This document shows positions 61,601-64,000 of a stretch of 64,000 bases of DNA, in pieces. A model generated the notes under the pieces. The model searched no databases. It worked only from the letters and a program-made list of their open reading frames with translations, and was not told the origin of the DNA. The DNA comes from Pseudonocardia hierapolitana. GTDB lineage: Bacteria; Actinomycetota; Actinomycetes; Mycobacteriales; Pseudonocardiaceae. The stretch covers positions 620,001 to 684,000 of the forward strand of contig NZ_VIWU01000001.1 in NCBI RefSeq assembly GCF_007994075.1. The letters are read 5' to 3'. How positions within the stretch are numbered: the first letter of the stretch is position 1; every line of letters starts with the position of its first letter. A program made the position numbers and the translations under genes.

Positions 61601-63639
61601 ACCCGGGTCGCCTCGGAGCGTTCGCGGCCGTCGTCCTCGCGCCTGCCGCGGTGGTCGCGGCCGTCGGAGCGGGGGTCTACGTCAGCACACCGCCCGGCGA
61701 CCGGGCCGTGCTGGCGAGGGTGCTGCGCGAGCAGGCGGCCTTCCTCGCGGTCGCCGCGGTGCTGGTGACGCTCGTGGCCGGCCTGCTGCTCGCCGCGGCA
61801 CTGCGCCGCTACGTCGCCCCGGCCCGCCGGCTGGCGGCCGACGCCCGGGTGGTGCTCGACGCCAACCCCGACCACCGCGTCACACCGTCCGGACCTGCCG
61901 AGCTGCGTGAACTGGCGACCGCGCTGAACGAGCTGGCCGAGCGGTACGCGGCCGCCCGCCGCGACGTGGCCGAGCAGGTGGCGGCCGCGGCGGCCGACCT
62001 CGAACGCGAGCGGCACCGGCTGGCGAGCCTCATGGGGGTGCTGACCGTCGCGGTGCTGGTGTGCGCCGAGGACGGGCGGATCCTGCTCTACAACGCCGCC
62101 GCCCGCGACCTGTTCGGCGATGACGTCGGCCTGGGCAGGTCGGTGTTCGGCGTGCTCGACCGCGACCTCGTCGTGCACGGCCTCGCCCGGGTGGACGCGG
62201 GCTCAACGCCCCACGAGGCCACGGCCGAGCGGGAGGGCAGGCTGGTCCGCGTCCGCCTCGCCCGCGTGCCGTCGGGCACGGCCGGGTTCGTCCTGGTCTG
62301 CGAGGACGCCACGCGACCCGGGCGGGCGGCCGCCCGCCACGCCGAGCTGCTGGGTTCCACCGCCGACCTGGTGCGCGGCGCCGCGGGCAGCATCGGGGCC
62401 GCCGCCGGGGCGCTCCTCGACTACCCGGACGTGCCGGCGGAGCAGCGCCGCCGGTTCGTCGAGGTGATCGCCGAGGAGGCGGGCCGGCTCGGCGAGGCGA
62501 CCCGGCGTCTGACCGCCGAGCCCGGCATCGACGCGCGCGGCTGGGCGGTGAACGACATCTCCGCACGGGACCTGCTCACCGCCGTCGCGGCGCGAACCCC
62601 GCAGGCCGGGCTCGGCGACCCCGCGGAGGACGTCTGGTTCACCGTGGACAGCTTCGCTGTGGCCGACGCGCTCGCGTCCGTTGTGAGGCTGCTGGCCGAT
62701 CGGCACGGGGTCTCCGAGGTGGTGCTCGCGGCGGGGTCCGACGACGCCGGCCGGCTCGGCCGGGTCGACCTCGGCTGGGAGGGTCCGCCGCTGGGGGCGG
62801 GCGATCTCGAACGGGGCGTTCCGGACGCTGCGGACGTCGTCCGCCGGCACGGGGGCGAGCTCTGGGCCGACGCCCACCACCCCCTGGTGCGGGTGCTGCT
62901 GCCCCGCTCACCGGCCGAGCCCCGGCCGGCGGCGCCGGCACGGGTCGAAGAGCCGCCACCTGCGCTCTACGACTTCGAGCTCGAGCGGTTCCAGCCCGAC
63001 CCGGCCGCGTGGTCCGAGTGGGAGGCGAGCCGGCTCGACCGGCTCACCTACACGGTCTTCGACACCGAGACGACCGGGTTCGCGCCCGACGAGGGCGACG
63101 AGATCGTCTCGATCGGGGCGGTGCGGATCGTGGGTGGCCGGTTGCTGCGGACCGAGACCTTCGAGCGCCTGGTCGATCCGGGGCGGAGCATCCCGCGCAC
63201 GGCCACCGCGGTGCACGGGATCACCCGAGACCTCGTCCGCGGTGCGCCCCCGCTCGACGAGGTGCTGCCGGCGTTCGCCGCGTTCGCCTCGGGCAGCGTG
63301 CTCGTCGGCCACAACGTCGCGTTCGACATGGCGTTCCTCGCCGCCGCCCAGCGACGGACCGGCACGGGGCTCACCGCTCCGCTGCTCGACACCCTGCTCA
63401 TCGACGGGGTGGTCCACCCCGACCACGACGCGCACACCCTCGAGTCGATGGCCGAGCGACTCGGGGTGGACCTCGTCGGCCGGCACACCGCGCTGGGCGA
63501 CGCCCTGCTCACCGGGGAGATCTTCCTCCGGCAGGTGCCCCTGCTCGCCGCGCGCGGGGTGCACACGCTCGGCGAACTGCGCGCGGCCGCCTCTGCAACC
63601 GCCCAGGCCCGCACCAGCCGGCGCCTCTACCGGTCGTGA
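61597..63639 (+). CDS. Degenerate sensor-kinase-like protein fused to DEDDh exonuclease
   Basis: 680 residues. Two membrane helices (residues 5-30 and 47-68), a HAMP-like/coiled stretch (70-135), a PAS domain (LTVAVLVCAEDGRILLYNAAARDLFG), then a kinase-like region in which the expected phosphoacceptor His is absent (GSTADLVRGAAGSI) and no ATP-binding N or G box is recognisable. The C-terminal 190 residues are a DnaQ-type 3'-5' exonuclease: Exo I VFDTETTGF, Exo II GHNVAFDMAFL, Exo III RHTALGDALLT, all catalytic acids and the His present. It is coupled to the receiver gene by a 4-base overlap, so a membrane nuclease is part of the acetate-signalling unit. Confidence 0.88.
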   Translation: MNPGRLGAFAAVVLAPAAVVAAVGAGVYVSTPPGDRAVLARVLREQAAFLAVAAVLVTLVAGLLLAAALRRYVAPARRLAADARVVLDANPDHRVTPSGPAELRELATALNELAERYAAARRDVAEQVAAAAADLERERHRLASLMGVLTVAVLVCAEDGRILLYNAAARDLFGDDVGLGRSVFGVLDRDLVVHGLARVDAGSTPHEATAEREGRLVRVRLARVPSGTAGFVLVCEDATRPGRAAARHAELLGSTADLVRGAAGSIGAAAGALLDYPDVPAEQRRRFVEVIAEEAGRLGEATRRLTAEPGIDARGWAVNDISARDLLTAVAARTPQAGLGDPAEDVWFTVDSFAVADALASVVRLLADRHGVSEVVLAAGSDDAGRLGRVDLGWEGPPLGAGDLERGVPDAADVVRRHGGELWADAHHPLVRVLLPRSPAEPRPAAPARVEEPPPALYDFELERFQPDPAAWSEWEASRLDRLTYTVFDTETTGFAPDEGDEIVSIGAVRIVGGRLLRTETFERLVDPGRSIPRTATAVHGITRDLVRGAPPLDEVLPAFAAFASGSVLVGHNVAFDMAFLAAAQRRTGTGLTAPLLDTLLIDGVVHPDHDAHTLESMAERLGVDLVGRHTALGDALLTGEIFLRQVPLLAARGVHTLGELRAAASATAQARTSRRLYRS

Positions 63640-63676
63640 GTGGATACGAGTGCTCCAGCACTCGTATCCACTCACG
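63635..63676. terminator. Strong perfect hairpin between convergent exonuclease-fusion and actP genes
   Basis: Twenty-base perfect arms (63635-63654 and 63657-63676, core GAGTGGATACGAGTG) with a 2-base loop. The left arm contains the TGA stop of the fusion gene, and the right arm ends 12 bases before the stop of the convergent symporter. It could end transcription from both sides; there is no T-tract. Confidence 0.7.
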
Positions 63677-63687
63677 GGTCCCGGGGC

Positions 63688-64000
63688 TCAGTGCACGATC
63701 GGCTTCTCGGAGCCCGCCCCGGTGAGCGACCGGACCTCCATCTCCGCGAACTTCGCCTCCACCACCGGCTGGCGACCGCCGACGTAGGTGCCGACGATGC
63801 CCAGCAGGAACGACAGCGGGATCGACACCAGGCCGGGGTTGGCCAGCGGGAACACGTGGAAGTCCACGCCCCGGACCATGGCGGTCGGGCTCCCGGACAC
63901 CGCGGGCGAGAAGACGATCAGCAGCACGCAGCTCGCCAGGCCGCCGTAGATGCTCCAGAGGGCCCCTGTGGTGTTGAACCGCTTCCAGAACAACGAGTAG
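63688..64000 (-). CDS. actP: Cation/acetate symporter (ActP-type), C-terminal part
   Basis: The frame enters from the right window edge (YSLFWKRFNTTGALWSIYGGL) and ends at 63688. WKRFNTTGALWSIYGGLASCVLLIVFSPAVSG and ANPGLVSIPLSFLLGIVGTYVG are the last helices of SSS-family acetate permeases. About 104 C-terminal residues are visible and the start lies outside. Adjacent to the symporter-kinase cluster, it is the likely regulated transporter. Confidence 0.85.
   Translation of the reverse strand, partial: YSLFWKRFNTTGALWSIYGGLASCVLLIVFSPAVSGSPTAMVRGVDFHVFPLANPGLVSIPLSFLLGIVGTYVGGRQPVVEAKFAEMEVRSLTGAGSEKPIVH

Overview
The window is GC-rich actinobacterial chromosome with short intergenic gaps and frequent GTG starts. 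Several features point to the Pseudonocardiaceae, probably Pseudonocardia or a close relative: the coproporphyrin-dependent heme genes, DUF3000 next to hemE and an RNase D, DUF3558 lipoproteins beside PE-like/PPE-like type VII substrates, a GlgX-TreY-TreZ trehalose locus, and many F420/deazaflavin-type oxidoreductases. I recognise no rRNA, tRNA or CRISPR array.

Left part (1-15.7 kb): a membrane glycosyltransferase-like frame that runs into msrB; chdC (hemQ), cgoX and hemE on the minus strand, interrupted by a plus-strand subtilase and a small I9-like protein; DUF3000, a LuxR-type regulator and RNase D; two different insertion sequences (IS982-type and IS5-type) lying end to end, each bounded by CTAG; then dxs in one operon with a two-component system.

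Centre-left (15.9-24.3 kb) is the most unusual part. Four paralogous membrane diguanylate cyclases sit on the minus strand. At least three have near-identical promoters (TGACA, 17-bp spacer, TAGCCT-like). On the plus strand between and beside them are micro-ORFs: two copies encoding MRNRDWT at 19.1 kb, and eleven copies encoding MRNKSW at 22.35-23.03 kb. Each copy has its own Shine-Dalgarno sequence, and eight copies lie in perfect 65-bp tandem repeats. An MFS transporter gene converges on the array. I recognise no described family with this arrangement, and it is the main candidate for a new system: multicopy hexapeptides linked to c-di-GMP signalling.

Middle (24.5-46.6 kb): HIT and PPOX proteins; glgX-treY, separated from treZ by about 6.7 kb of regulator/oxidoreductase/transporter genes; LysE, MerR, an M50-like membrane protease, a deazaflavin enzyme, GlcG/HbpS, pyruvate kinase, GNAT, a P450 with a divergent MarR and a perfect palindromic operator, and TesB.

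Right part (46.6-64 kb): a duplicated DUF3558 / PE-like / PPE-like module in which one PPE-like gene has decayed; a cysteine-rich leader peptide ahead of O-acetylhomoserine sulfhydrylase and a CoA-binding protein; a hydrolase/TetR pair; DUF418; and an acetate-switch-like cluster (CBS-DUF294, small membrane protein, symporter-kinase, receiver, kinase-like/exonuclease fusion) that converges on an ActP-type symporter cut by the window edge. A family of GACTC-core repeats with about 22-bp period occurs in two intergenic arrays and once in frame inside cgoX.
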